From assembly GCA_022606425.2 (NCBI GenBank), contig JAHDVF020000053.1, positions 124,001-188,000 on the forward strand: a stretch of DNA of 64,000 bases, in the 5' to 3' direction. Both the position numbers and the translations under genes were made by a program. The stretch comes from Lepidostoma basale. Taxonomy: Eukaryota; Arthropoda; Insecta; Trichoptera; Lepidostomatidae. How positions within the stretch are numbered: position 1 is the stretch's first letter; each line of letters opens with the position of its first letter. The notes beneath the pieces are model-generated. The model was not told the origin of the DNA. It saw only the letters and a list, made by a program, of their open reading frames with translations, and searched no databases. Below, in pieces: positions 44,291-55,574 of the stretch.

Positions 44291-44904
44291 TTTTTTTTCT
44301 ACATTCAAAATTGGTAATCAACGAAAACTTTCTTTTTTTTTCACTCACTTTGTGGTTGGAAATTTGTAGGAACACTTTGTATTTTAACTACGGAATTTCG
44401 TGGATAAAACACAAAGTTTTATTTTATTTCAGATGTTTAATTTTATATCCATTTAAAGACACACTGTATACTGTATATACTGTATACACTTTATGTTATA
44501 TATTTTCGAAGTGCTTTTTACGCTACTACAACAACTCAATATTTATAATTTTACTATTTTATTAAATTCATAACTAAAAAAAAAATAATAAATTTTAATT
44601 CGCAAAGCTTATTTCTCAAAACAAAAATCCTCACGGCATTCAATCTAGCGATCCTTTACAACTGAGCAAAATGTTTTAATCCACACAAGATATATTTAGG
44701 TCACCTAATTACCATGGTGATTTTTATACAGGGATTCTTACTGTCTAAAATGATTCGGTTACTAAATAGTGACACCATTCAAATAAAACGTAGCTTTCGC
44801 AAAATAAAAGATCTTATGTTTTATTTAATTAATATTTAATTTAATTATTTTTTATTATAAATTTCATTTGTAGTATTTCAAAAAGATAAACGTTTATTTA
44901 ATCG
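44291..44904. other. AT-rich DNA with a short tandem CTGTATA repeat
   Basis: ACTGTATACTGTATATACTG (44463-44482) is a small palindromic repeat. Nothing else is recognised. Confidence 0.35.
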
Positions 44905-45080
44905 TATGTGGCCCATCATGACATATGGTATCGAATGAAGAACGGACACCACAATTATAAAGAAGACACTCGGGACCATATCTGGTAAGACATTGGGGAA
45001 TCGAATAAAGAATACAAGGAAAAGGGGAAAATGCTAAGTCTTTTTTGGTGGATTAGGCAACGGATAATACATTGGTATGT
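44905..45080 (+). mobile_element. LINE-C fragment
   Basis: PIMTYGIE, then after a stop a RTDTTIIKK-like stretch, ISGKTLGNRIKNTR and a RGKM motif match ITYGIEVRADTNRTKN...AGKTLRDRIRNE at 60380-60500. Stops and deletions are present. Confidence 0.55.
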
Positions 45081-45090
45081 ACACGTGATA

Positions 45091-45490
45091 CTAAAAGATT
45101 AATTTAGACCCCTTACATTGTACTGCACGGTCATCCTCAAAGTAGGCAAACCCTGGGAAGACCGCAAGAAAGATGGACTCTCTCTCCGGTCTCAATCTAG
45201 CGATTGGCTGCAGCAAGGCGACGCATCTCCTCTTCCACTCCGCTCGATCCTCGGCAACTCTATTCAACTCCGCATAAGAGGTGCAGCCCATATCTCGGTA
45301 AATCTGGTCTAGGTACTCTTGGCGAGGTCGTCCTCTGCCAATCGATCCCTCGACCATTTCCTCCAACACATCATGCAGGAAACATTCGTGTCGCAACACT
45401 TGACCAATCCATCTTGCGCGTCTCTCCGCTATGGTGTTCAACACGTGCCTACTCTCTTCAACTCTGCTGAGAACTTGTTTCCTGAGTTAT
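45091..45490 (-). mobile_element. RTE-like LINE C-terminus
   Basis: The minus-strand frame (45091-45444, open upstream to about 45480) reads RRARWIGQVLRHECFLHDVL, GRGRPRQEYLDQI, SYAELNRVAED and WKRRCVALLQPIA, which is the C-terminal tail of an insect endonuclease-reverse transcriptase. Five-prime truncated; no tail repeat identified. Confidence 0.65.
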
Positions 45491-46324
45491 TTGCAATTGA
45501 CACCATCTATCGGGAAAAACGCCACAAACATTTTCTTGGACCCAATTAAATAAAACTTTAAATTTAAAAACAAACAACATTCATAAATAATATTTAACAA
45601 ACATATTTTAATACGAACAAATGACAAGTTATAATTGCTATATTTCAAAACATGGGTACGCACATACAATTTATGTGCACAATTCTAGTTTTATCTTGAA
45701 ATGTGAAGGCTGCAATGCGATAAGTCATTATTGTTCATATTCACTCGAAAAGATTAATAAAATGAGTGCAGGTATCACCTCGGGCCTTCTCTTTGTTGGC
45801 CTCAACACCGATATGGCGTATCCCGAAGGAAATCAGGCGACAAAGATGATTTCAACTGAAAAATCTTAAATAACCTACTAACCTAGTAATATTTTCATGT
45901 TTTAAAGTTTCTGTTAATATCTAACCAAATTCATTAGAGGGTCAACCATAGCTATAGAAAATGTTTTTTTCTATTAGATTTACAAGATTTTTTTTTTTCA
46001 ATTTTAATTATATCATCATGTAACGATAAGTCACTTACCAAACCGCTATGTTACTAACAATTACACTAATATGCTATTTTATGTAGTTGTCACGATACAG
46101 GCTATGCCCAGTGTGACAACTATAGTCCATAAACTTTTTTATCAAATGTATTATACTCGTATATCATATAAAAGTAAAATAAAATAAATAAATATTTTTC
46201 CTCCTTGTGTCCAAATAACCATAATCTTTTGATATGCTTTTGTGGTACTTGTAAAAAAGCATATACAATTTTAATAGCGATCGCTGATACGTGAAAACCT
46301 CGATTTGATATATATAGTCCTTAA
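45491..46324. other. Unassigned, AT-rich
   Basis: A moderately GC-rich piece at 45765-45850 lies in an 82-codon + frame (45621-45869) without a recognisable domain. Confidence 0.3.
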
Positions 46325-46410
46325 ATAATACAAAAAACATCTGTTTTCTAGAAGTTTTATTATATTTTAAGTGAATGAAATTTTTCCCCTGTTGAAAGCA
46401 TTATCAAATA
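46325..46410. mobile_element. Half copy of the palindromic MITE
   Basis: CTGTTTTCTAGAAGTTTTAT and GAAAGCATTATCAAAT match the left arm and centre of other copies. The right arm is absent. Confidence 0.5.
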
Positions 46411-47466
46411 TAACGAAAAATCAAACGCGTTGCTGTTTACATATACGAGTTAAAATAGCAAAATACGATAATTAAAGTAATTGACGTGACCCAATATATT
46501 GTTATAAACAAATTAAGGGTTAAAAACCAGAACACAGAAATGTATTGCCTGGAACTTGTTAAATTTATGAATACAAATTTTATATAGGTTATAATTACTA
46601 CATGATGTTATATTAAATCAGAAAAGAATTTCCATGTTTAAAATAAAGCGTTTCCAAGAAAATCATCTTAATTTTTATGTCAGTCGATTTTTATATTATC
46701 AGGTACACTTTTCAGATTATTATTGAATATGCCCTAAATACATTGTATGTTAACCGTAAAAACTACAACTATATTCTACAAAAAAACACGTTTTTATATA
46801 AATATTACACATTTGACGTGCCCTTACAACAACAAAAAAAACATGTCACTCCCATATAATACAATCAATCTGCTAAAAAATGTACAAATGTATATTATCA
46901 ATATAAAATATTCAAAATCAGTTTTATGTCACCACAAAACAGTATAAAAATATGTATTAATTATTCATAATGAAATTATACGCCATTCTTCAGATAGCAG
47001 TAAATCATTCGTATATTGCAATTGATGATAATTTATTCTTTCGAAGAATGTATTTCAAAAGAATTATACCATAGTTTACATTTTTATAAATATATATTGT
47101 CGAGCATTTGATTAATGTATCAATTATCATAGCATGATATTTATTTTAATGCCAAGAACGAATTATTTGTGAAATTTTCTTAGAAATCATTAAAAGAAAT
47201 TCCTCTCATTATCTCGCATTGGGGAGGCTTATTTCGCAAATACAACCTTATTCTTTCACTAGTTTAATTATCAATAGGATAAAAATATTAATCAAATAAG
47301 AAAGATAGAAAATGAAATGTAATATTTCGCGATCACTTTGTGTTGTGAATTCAATTTGAATTATTATAAAAAAAACATTGTATTTTATAACCCTTTTTGT
47401 AAAAGTATAATGTTTTTAAAGAAACATGCAAACTTTATGTTTAAATAATAGGTGTATTATCAACAT
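46411..47466. other. AT-rich DNA, nothing recognised
   Basis: Short AT-driven frames only. Confidence 0.4.
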
Positions 47467-47555
47467 ACAATGAGATTTATTAATGATAGGTTAAGGAAGC
47501 ATTGTTTATTAATTAAGGAAGCGTTGTTTATTAATGATAGGTTAAGGAAGCGTTC
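47467..47555 (+). repeat. Short tandem repeat, about three units
   Basis: TTTATTAATGATAGGTTAAG and GGAAGCGTTG or GGAAGCATTG are repeated, with the middle unit shortened by about 8 bp (TTAATTAAGG). Confidence 0.65.
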
Positions 47556-48154
47556 CATAGGAAGCATTGTACTTTTTTTAATACTGTATTATGAAGCACT
47601 AAAGATGTTAATTATCTTTTTTATTTGCGTGTCCTATATTTGTTTATTAGATTAATATTTTAAAAGGAAGAAAAAATTTAATAAATGGCAGTTACCTTTG
47701 TATATTTTGAAAATGCCACAGAAAAGAAAAAAAATGTCAAACGAAAAAAATATATATATTTAGCGCCATGAAAAGGTATATTTCAAAATATCTTGTTTCC
47801 AATTTTAAACAATACTTAATAAAAGCGGTATCCCAAAAACATTCCAATCGAACTTTGAAATACAAAATGATAATGGTGTTGACCGTGAGAAATTCCAAAT
47901 TCTGGCGGTTATTTCAGTAAGACATGCATATCATTACTGCAGACGGTGAGGTAACCCGCGCCCATAGTCAATATTATTATGGAGACACGTGTGAGCTGAC
48001 TGATCACTGGTGCTGCTCGCTGATTGCTGATTGCGGTGTCAAAATTCTCATTTAATTATGTTCCTATTGTAATCACTCCCAGCAACCAGAGTCAGACTCA
48101 ATCTGATGTTGTTCAAAAACATAATGTGGTTTTTTGAAATTTCATGGTAGAAGT
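47556..48154. other. AT-rich DNA, small GC patch at 47940-48040
   Basis: Nothing recognised. The patch holds CGCGCCCATAG and GGTGCTGCTCGC without a frame. Confidence 0.35.
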
Positions 48155-48560
48155 TAATAATACTTTGTTTAATTCACTAATTACCTCCATCTTCAGGTGT
48201 AAAAATATAATAAAAACTAAACAAAGAAAGACTAATATAAAAACGCATTAAAATTCGATACAATAATTCAAATTTAAAAATTTACCTGGGCTATTTGTTA
48301 TACTCGTAAGCACTAATAATTATTTTTTTAACAGTAAGAACTGATAAATAATAATAACGCATGATGATAATAATTATTAGTACTTATAACAAATTGCCCA
48401 GGTTAATTTTGAAATTTAAATTATTGTATCGAATTTAAAATGCGTTTTTATATTAGCCTTTCTTTGTTCAGTTTTTATTATATTTTTACAACTGAAGATG
48501 GAGGTATTCTCCGAAACATGTCGTTATTTTTAATAAACAGTGGATTAAACAAAGTTATTT
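48155..48560. repeat. Family B foldback, two inverted units
   Basis: The left unit lies on the minus strand (48155-48330) and the right on the + strand (48375-48560). They share AAATTATTGTATCGAATTT-type and TGCGTTTTTATATTAG sequence. The left keeps ACAC, CTGAAGA, T, GGAG and then diverges. The right keeps CTGAAGA, T, GGAG, loop, CTCC, GAAA, ACATGT, C (48498-48524) with weakened stem I. Confidence 0.65.
48498..48528 (+). ncRNA. Hammerhead-ribozyme-like motif with intact core, family B
   Basis: CTGAAGA fits the CUGANGA consensus. One extra T precedes stem II (GGAG/CTCC). GAAA, the palindrome ACATGT and C follow. Stem I (ACAA/GTTA) pairs poorly here but ACAC/GTGT does at 17405-17443. Confidence 0.5.
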
Positions 48561-48699
48561 TCAATTTCCTCAGTATGGAATGGAATCTATGGAATCCCAG
48601 AGTATTAATGCCTTAGAGTTAAATAAGTTGAGGTTAATAATGATTTTTTTTTGTAAATCATATTTTTGAAATGTATATTTAGTTAAAATCTACTAATGT

Positions 48700-49464
48700 T
48701 TGTATAAACACGCAGATTTATTTGAATTGATATTGATATGTGGTATAGATGAAAATGATGTGAGAATTATCAAGAACCTGTACTGGGACCAAAACCTAAT
48801 AATTAAATTGGAAACTTTGAATATCTCACAAGGTATTCCCATTTACCGAGGAGTCCGACAGGGACGTGTACTCTCACCAACATTATTTAATCTGTACTCT
48901 GACTTTGTCTTTAAAGAAACGTTGACTGATACGAATCTCGATGTAAAGATCAATAGAGTAGTCATCAATAATATCAGATATGCAGATGATACCGTTCTTA
49001 TTGCAGACATTTTAAAAGAACTTCAAGAACTGCTTCATAAAATTGACTCCGCTGGTGAACGTTTTGATTTGAATATTAATCTGAACAAAACTATAATGAT
49101 GGTTTTTAGCCGAGAAAGTCATCTAAATGTCCATCTTGCACTGAAGGGTGATGGTATCGAGAAAGTGAAACAGTTCAGGTACTTGGGACGAATCATTACT
49201 GAGAAATTTGACCCCGACACTATGGTAAAATGCAGTAATATAATGAAAAAGCTTTTTTATGACTACAATATAAACCTAAAGGTGAGACAAAGAATGGTCA
49301 AACGTTACGTATGATCGGTCTTACTTTACGGTGTAGAGGTGTGGACTCTTAAAGTTAATATAATAAATCACATCGAAACGTTTGAAATATGGAACCACCG
49401 TAGAATGCTAAGAATATATTGGACCGATATGTTAACAAACACTGATTATGTCTTAAAATATTAA
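48700..49464 (+). pseudogene. LINE-B (RTE-like) reverse transcriptase fragment
   Basis: The frame reads GVRQGRVLSPTLFNLYSDF (motif B region), IRYADDTVLIAD with the catalytic YADD, and FRYLGRIITEKFDPD. A TGA stops it at 49312-49314. The same frame then resumes with SVLLYGVEVWTL and RRMLRIYWTDML and stops at 49462-49464. Compared with other copies the TGA probably replaces an arginine codon. Endonuclease, N-terminus and 3' end are absent. It adjoins the family B foldback. Confidence 0.75.
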
Positions 49465-49474
49465 CCGTTATATT

Positions 49475-49520
49475 ACTCAATCTCGACCGGTTTCGATAAC
49501 TCATTGTCCGTTTATCCATA
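49475..49520 (-). repeat. Solitary GAAACCGGTC unit
   Basis: TCTCGACCGGTTTCGATAAC (49483-49502) reads on the minus strand as ATGAG, TTAT, CGAAA, CCGGT, C, GAGA. It has the same order as the hammerhead-like motifs with a decayed core. Confidence 0.35.
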
Positions 49521-50404
49521 ATACCTAATTTTATGTTAATTTAAACTACGAAGGTTTAATATATTAGAAACATAACAAGAAAAATATATACTATGTAGTC
49601 ATTATATGTACTATTTATTTTAGTACGTAATGAAAAATAATTTAAAGCACCAAAAACTGCACCGCCGACCCTGGATCAATTGATAAATGAAACATTATAG
49701 TATTACCCCCTCACGCCACATTGCGTGCACTTTAATTAATTTACTGAACTTTGGCACACTGAGAACAATATCGTGAATCAAGATCTTAATTATACACAAC
49801 CAACTGCCGCCTGCATTCATACCCGCACCTACGTGCATAAAAAGTTCAGCTTTAAAACACTTCGGTAACGCTTAAGTTCATTATCTTGATTCATTGTTCT
49901 TGTTTATATGTATTAAAGTTAAAAACCGGATTCATTGCCAAATATCTCAATTAAATTTGTTATTTCGTGTAAAAAATACATATTTTATATAAGCGCAGTA
50001 TACATTTTAATATTATTATTATTTATTGTTTTTGTCTTATGCCTGTTATAATATAATATTTAAAAGATATTCTAATACACTATGTTTTTACTCGTTTATT
50101 TGTATTACCTATATATAATGACATCTGTACGAAACTTGCGAAAACTTTATGGTGGATTCTAAACTAAGGTTGTTATCCAAATTATGATTCTATTTGTTTA
50201 TAGTTAAATAATATTAATATGCGCGAACATAGAGGTACTCTTTTGATTTATTGGTGTTTTTCAAAACGCATTTTTAAATAACAAAATTTGTATAATCGCC
50301 ATCACTATAGCTCTATAATCCATGCTGCATCGATCATACTTTGTCAAACTAAAGCACAGGTGGACGATCATTAAAAAAATCGATTTTTGATCTTAAAGTA
50401 AAAA
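49521..50404. other. AT-rich DNA, balanced-composition patch 49650-49870
   Basis: The patch (TGCACCGCCGACCCTGGATC, CATACCCGCACCTACGTGC) is less AT-rich than its flanks. It contains no frame and no recognised repeat. Confidence 0.3.
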
Positions 50405-50590
50405 AAAGTCTGCACCACTTGGAACAGGTTCTCAACTCTGCTCATTCCCGTCTACTCTCTTATATTTCGCAGCCAGGACAACTGCCTTCTACCAACTCCC
50501 CGACGTCCCTCTATTTTGCCCATGATTATAAACAGAAGAACGTGGTATCTTGCTTCTCTTACCACATGACCCAAAAGAGTACAGATTTAC
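50405..50590 (-). mobile_element. LINE-B 3' fragment
   Basis: On the minus strand: LLGHVVREARYH, MGKIEGRRGVGRRQLSWL, RNIRE, stop, TGMSRVENLFQVV. This aligns with ILGHVMRGEK... and the W-containing C-terminus at 9640-9830. It contains one stop. Confidence 0.65.
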
Positions 50591-50925
50591 ACAATTCATT
50601 ATTTTGTAACAAATTATAATGTTGAATTCATATGTTTGAAAAAGCTGACATTCCTGTATTGTATTTATTCGGTGTATATCGTAACAAAAACGTGAAATAA
50701 CTTGGAGCGATTTCCATTGTCAACGTTCAATGGTTGCCAACCTTTAAACAATAAATCAATATGTGCAACTTACTAATTTCCATATCATCGACCACTCGTT
50801 TGTCCACTGCGCTTACACTCGTTTCCACTTAGTTATAATAAAAATATTTGGAATTATTTTAATTCTGTTTATCGGTTTATGGTTTACTCGTGTCATTACA
50901 TTCAAAATAAATTTATTGACTTATA

Positions 50926-50973
50926 CCCTGTTTATAATGGTGAGCTGTCCCCTGTTTATAATGGTGAGCTGTC
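50926..50973 (+). repeat. Perfect 24-bp tandem duplication
   Basis: The unit starting CCCTGTTTATAATGG occurs at 50926-50949 and again at 50950-50973 without a mismatch. It lies just before a family A foldback. Confidence 0.85.
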
Positions 50974-50999
50974 CTGGGATGATAATATCTAGCCATCTC

Positions 51000-51230
51000 T
51001 CTACTTCCACTTTTGTCTTTATTTCGACAGCGACTGGTTTCGCCAGGCTCACTGGCATCGCAACCAGTCTGTCGATGCCAGCGAGCCTGGCGAAACCGGT
51101 CGCTGTTGAAATAAAGATAAAAGTAGAAGTAGTAAAATAAATCATCGTTTTATTTCATTATTATGTATAATGAACTTCCATCAAGAGATTTCAGTAAAAT
51201 CATTTGGTTTCAAAATACATTAATACAGAT
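51000..51230. repeat. Family A foldback with two hammerhead-like cores
   Basis: Left arm CTACTTCCACTTTTGTCTTT and right arm AAAGATAAAAGTAGAAGTAG enclose two divergent units. The + unit (51069-51105) reads CTGTCGA, T, GCCAG, loop, CTGGC, GAAA, ACCGGT, C, GCTG. Upstream CAGT can pair with GCTG as stem I. The flank AACTTCCATCAAGAGATTTC (51171-51190) is shared with 22908-22930. Confidence 0.7.
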
Positions 51231-51394
51231 AGAACGGGGAAGATACCGCCCCCTGATGGGGGCTCCAGCTTTCCGAGAGGGCGGTAGTGGATCTTAAAGT
51301 AAATAAGGGCGTTAAGGCTGCCAAGGGGCAGCCGTGGCATATGATTTTAAAATATTAACTCTTAAAATACAAAAACATATTTTTCCAAAAAGCA
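51231..51394. other. GC-rich flank of unknown origin
   Basis: GATACCGCCCCCTGATGGGG and GGCTGCCAAGGGGCAGCC form short hairpins (GGCTGCC/GGCAGCC at about 51317-51333). Possibly the 3' UTR of the adjoining LINE fragment. Confidence 0.35.
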
Positions 51395-51983
51395 GGTAGC
51401 GGGTCTTTTTCGTGTTTAGGCTTAATTTGTTAAGTCTGAGCCACTCCGCCAGATGAGACACATCCATTTAAATTTGGCCTTCCGAATTTTGGAGATCACG
51501 ACTTCGGTAATACATGACCGTATCGTCCGCATACAGTTGTATTTTTCGTGTCACCCCACCTTGATATGTCGTTAATGTATATCAGGAAGAGGAGCGGTCC
51601 TAATATTGATCCCTGAGGTACTCCACGTGTGATCGTCCCCGGTCCGCTCGAAATCCCCCGACATCAACCAGGCATGATCTGTCTGAGAGGTGGCTACAAA
51701 AAAAATTGTAACTGCATACTTATCCCACCCCGATACTCCAACTTTTCAATCAAGATACTTTTTAAGAGCTATGAAGACGCCAGCGGTATATTCTCCTCGA
51801 TCCATATGCTTTTGCACAGTTGAAATGAGATCAACGGCCGCACACTTGGTACTTGATATTTGTCAGAATCCGTATTGTTCTGGTGTAAGAATATCATTAT
51901 CTGAAGGAAACTTTGAGAGCTTATCCTTGAAAACCCGTTCAAATATTTTAGAAAATATCCGGAGAATTTCAATCATTAACCTT
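51395..51983 (-). mobile_element. CR1/Jockey-type LINE reverse transcriptase fragment
   Basis: With frameshifts the minus strand reads FEKIFERVF, NDILTPEQYGF, TKCAAVDLISTVQKHMDRGE, GVFIALKKYLD, a decayed PQGSI region (CCTCAGGGATCAATATTAGG), NDI-type and WLRLNK-type motifs. The order is that of a reverse transcriptase domain; too broken to function. Confidence 0.6.
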
Positions 51984-52340
51984 ACTTCTTCTTCAGGTGC
52001 CCTGTCGGGTCCCCCCAACGTTGGAGATCACCTCGGCGAACCTTTCTTGCCATAGTGAATATCCTGGGAAAAGGTAATCAGAGTGGTTTCTCGTTGCCTT
52101 CTCTGATGGGTTTTTCTGTAGGGGTCACCTTCCTTTAGCTGGGGGGGGTCCGGCTTTATGGCGCCGGACACTCGCCATTCGCCCACTCATTATCTGCTAT
52201 GACACTGATGGTAATGTCAGTGGCCACATTGCCCAGGGTTCGCGGGGCCTGAGAGACCACTCGAGGACGCTAATGAGTTGGACTTGGTAGTAGTGTTGCA
52301 GGTGTTATTGCAACATGGCGCATTACAAAATTTTATAGAA
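51984..52340 (-). mobile_element. RTE-like LINE 3' end adjoining the previous fragment
   Basis: On the minus strand RFAEVISNVGGTRQGT is followed by TGA and a GAAGAAG tail (complement of 51987-51998), an ending used by RTE-like elements. Upstream, GGACCCCCCCCAGCTAAAGG-type sequence and a GTRKG-like section remain unassigned. Confidence 0.5.
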
Positions 52341-52800
52341 GTACACTTTCCAGCAAAGTATACCCCATCGTAGCCCAACTACCCGTTAAAACCCCTTAAT
52401 TAATCTTGCTATCTAAATATAAACGTTTTTGATACATTTGATAGCAATTTTAGTTACTTTGTGATTTCAAATAGAGAAATAATATGTAACAATATTAAAA
52501 TATTTGGTATAACTCGTAGATATTTACATGTTACCCCTGAGATCATAAATATTATAAGTAATTGCTCGCTTATAATTGTTATAATCGTTTCGTATAATGC
52601 AAGTATTTTGTATAAAATAATATGGCAATACATTGAAATATTTTTCATTGTAATTAATAAAGGTCAAACAACATCAATAGGTAGTGAGAAAAATTCGAGG
52701 TACGTTTTTCCACGAAAAAGGTTAATGTATTTTTTCATCAATTCACTATCTAAAGTCATCGATAAATACACGCTTTGTAAACCAAAATGAAGTAAAACAT
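52341..52800. other. AT-rich DNA, nothing recognised
   Basis: Overlapping frames on both strands (52454-52648 minus, 52461-52790 plus) arise from AT-rich composition. No domain. Confidence 0.35.
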
Positions 52801-52925
52801 TAATGTTGTTATTGGAAATTTCTTGGTAGAAGTTGTAGTTAAATAATTCTTTTTAAAATTTATTTTTAAATGTGTAAACGGGCGAAGCCATAAACCTAAA
52901 TAGATTGTTACTCCAAAAATGTTAT

Positions 52926-53160
52926 TATTTATATTTAAAATAAAATAAAAATAAAAACACTGCACTTGGTTTTTCTCCTCTATGCCTTTTTTTTTAATTG
53001 CCGATTCGCTTATACCCAAGCTTTCTCAGGGCTTCGTAATGATTACGAAGCCCTTAGGAAGCTTGGGTACAAGCAAAACTAGTTGGCAATTAAAATAACC
53101 GCATAGTGGTAAAAACAGAGTGCAGTGTTTTTATTTTTATTTTATTTTAAATATAAATCA
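52926..53160. repeat. Family D foldback, 115-bp inverted arms
   Basis: Left arm from TATTTATATTTAAAATAAAA, right arm ending in the complement (TTTTATTTTAAATATAAATC). The centre GGGCTTCGTAA-TGA-TTACGAAGCCC is a perfect hairpin. Both arms carry AAGCTTGGGTA units: right (53050-53087) GCC, CTTAGGA, A, GCTTG, loop, CAAGC, AAAA, ACTAGT, T, GGC. The left has CTGAGAA and GAAT. The head-to-head junction is almost intact. Confidence 0.75.
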
Positions 53161-54497
53161 TAAACGATTTTAAAATATCTTACCACAAAGTGAATACTTC
53201 CTACGAAAAAATAGAATTTAACTAAATAGATATATATTAAAATGGAATTTTCAAAAAATATATATTATTGTTCAAAATGTAGTCAACCTTTTTTTGGGTG
53301 AAATCATGAAGCTTTATAATGCAATAATTCAGTCATTTGTATAAATCTCAAGTTCTCTGTACATCTTGCTTTCTTAATGTAGACCTTGGGGCCTGTTTCT
53401 CAAGAGGGATTGGCCTCCAACGAATTCGATTCGCAGATGTCGATCCATATTTTTGATGGTCTACCCGGGAGTCGCTACCTTTGTGATGGACATGAAACAC
53501 AATGTGAGGGAGTCTAGATAAATCCATTTTTTTTCTCTGTACGTAAAATCTATTTTCTCCATGTACATTTTACATTCTAAAGATAGATCTTGTGATAGTT
53601 TTTTTTATCCAGAATAATATCTATCCATCATTTTTTCCAGTTTTGTAAAAATACATTCTAAAAGGCTGTAAAAAATAATCTCAACAACTTGTATTTATTA
53701 TTTTTTATAAAAGGTTAACTTAAAGATTGTTGAAATAATTGTACAATCTTCAACATGAATAGAATAGTTCATTATTTTGAATACGGAAGCTCATTAATTT
53801 TTATTTTTTATTTTTAATATAAGACTAAGAAAATTATTTTAAATCAATGTTTTTTATTATACAATCTCCAAAATGGACATAAAATATCTCATTACGAGTA
53901 TTTTGAAAAAGGAATAGGTCATGCGTTCTGTCCAATAGACCTCCACCAGGTCAACTTATTACAATAAAATGATTAATGTTCATATTATTTCAATTATTCA
54001 GATTGATAAGTATGCTACTTCGGTGTATTAGTTTTATTATACTTTTAATAATATTTGTATTATATTTATCGCTACATTATATTATAATACTTAAGTACAC
54101 TTCATTACAGAGATCGATTAATTATGTGTTTATTTAAGATTTTTAAATGTTTCTACAAAAAGTTCTAAAGAACACGCTTTTACGTATTAAACTAAATTTA
54201 AATTATTATCTCAGTCCATATTATAACCGCAAGAAAGAGAGAGTTGCGGAATGCAAATATTCTGTCAAAATTATTATGTATTTTTTATCTATAGTACGAC
54301 CAGCAAAAGCCGCATACATTTTGACAGCATTCATGTGATGGACATCTAATTTTTATGCAAACTGAAAGTCCAAGAATGATAACTGAAATAAATTTATATA
54401 ATTTATTGTTTTTTGAACAATGATGTCAAACTCTATATTAAATAGTAAACAAGAATAATAAAAAAAAGGGTTTTTTAAGTTTATTTATATTTTATGA
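53161..54497. other. AT-rich DNA, small GC patch 53390-53510
   Basis: GGGGCCTGTTTCTCAAGAGG (53390-53409) begins a short GC-balanced block without a frame. It may be a DNA-transposon remnant; nothing else is recognised. Confidence 0.35.
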
Positions 54498-54680
54498 GAA
54501 TGACGTCTGTTTTCAAGTTTTATAAAATTTAAAGAATGACTTGTTTTGTCTATCCAAGGCATTATAAAATGTCTACTGGTGTTAGCAACAATGCCTTTGA
54601 CAGACGAAATATATCAGTCACAAAAAATGTAATATGGAAAAACTTCTAGAAAACAGACGTTTTCATTCGTATTAATTATA
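54498..54680. mobile_element. Palindromic MITE copy
   Basis: Left AATGACGTCTGTTTTCAAGT, right AAACTTCTAGAAAACAGACG then TTTTCATTCGTATTAATTAT. A central pair CTATCCAAGGCATT/AATGCCTTTGACAG is inverted. Confidence 0.65.
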
Positions 54681-54769
54681 AATTTATATTTATAATAGTC
54701 AATTGTGACACGTAATACGTTTGTAGTATTTTGCTGTTAAAATTATATAAGTTTTTTCGTTTTTATAAA

Positions 54770-55345
54770 GAATTTTGACAGGTGTAAAAAAAAAAATTTC
54801 ATTTGTTCCAATGACAATCTGAATAATTTCTTCAGTATTATTTTTAAGTTCTTGCTGGTTAAGTGCCTAATTACAGCTAATTTAAAAAACGGTGAATACG
54901 TGTAACATAAATTAAATAAACACAAAAGTCCGGATCGTCAATGTCAACATGTGCAACATCGAAAAAAAACATTATGTGTTTTTGCATTATGTGCTTTATT
55001 AAAAAAACGGTGGATACGTGGAACATAAATTAAATAGACAATATGTGCACCATCTAAAAAGAACATTTTGTGTTAAATTATTTTTATTTTGTTATTTTAT
55101 TTTATATCATTGTATTTTATATTATTTATTTTAGATTTATTTTGTGGGTGTAAGACGATCGAAGTGTGCGCGGGAGATGCATATTGGGGGCGATGAGGTA
55201 CGCAACCCATCACACCGCGTCTCCCGCGGGGCGAAAAGAGAAGGATGGAGTGCCGCATCAGTAAAAGTGAGACAGTTCATTCTTTCTGGCTACCCTTTCG
55301 GGGAGACGGTGTGATGGTTAGTTAATTAGTTAGTTAGTTAGTTAT
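54770..55345 (+). mobile_element. CMP, near full-length copy
   Basis: It begins AATTTTGACAGGTGTAAAAA and ends in TTAG repeats (55316-55344). The hairpin at 55165-55226 keeps both outer arms (CGCGGGAGA/TCTCCCGCG). The last 60 bases equal the LINE-A 3' end. No coding frame. The interior contains a duplicated segment (AAAAAACGGTGGATACGTG and AAAAACGGTGAATACGTG). Confidence 0.7.
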
Positions 55346-55574
55346 GTTATTATTATTTCATTATTATTATTTTATATATTTGAACTTTTATTATTATAAT
55401 TATTATTATTATTGTTATTATAATTATAATTATAATAATGATTTTTTTTAAATAATTTTTATTATTATTTCTATTGTTTTCGTATAAAGCACTCTCTTTA
55501 CTGTAAGACGTTCTTAAATTTATAAATACTTAAAATTCAATAAATTATTTGTATTTTAACCACGAAATCGTAAT

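Noticed and set aside
44197..44565. 122-codon + frame
   Set aside because: It starts within the CMP 3' part and runs through AT-rich low-complexity sequence.
50763..51145. Overlapping frames on both strands sharing [18 protein letters not shown]-like residues
   Set aside because: They result from translation of both arms of the family A foldback, not from a gene.
55345..55460. ATT/AAT-rich run as a satellite or origin
   Set aside because: It is an irregular AT-rich stretch after the CMP tail with no fixed unit.
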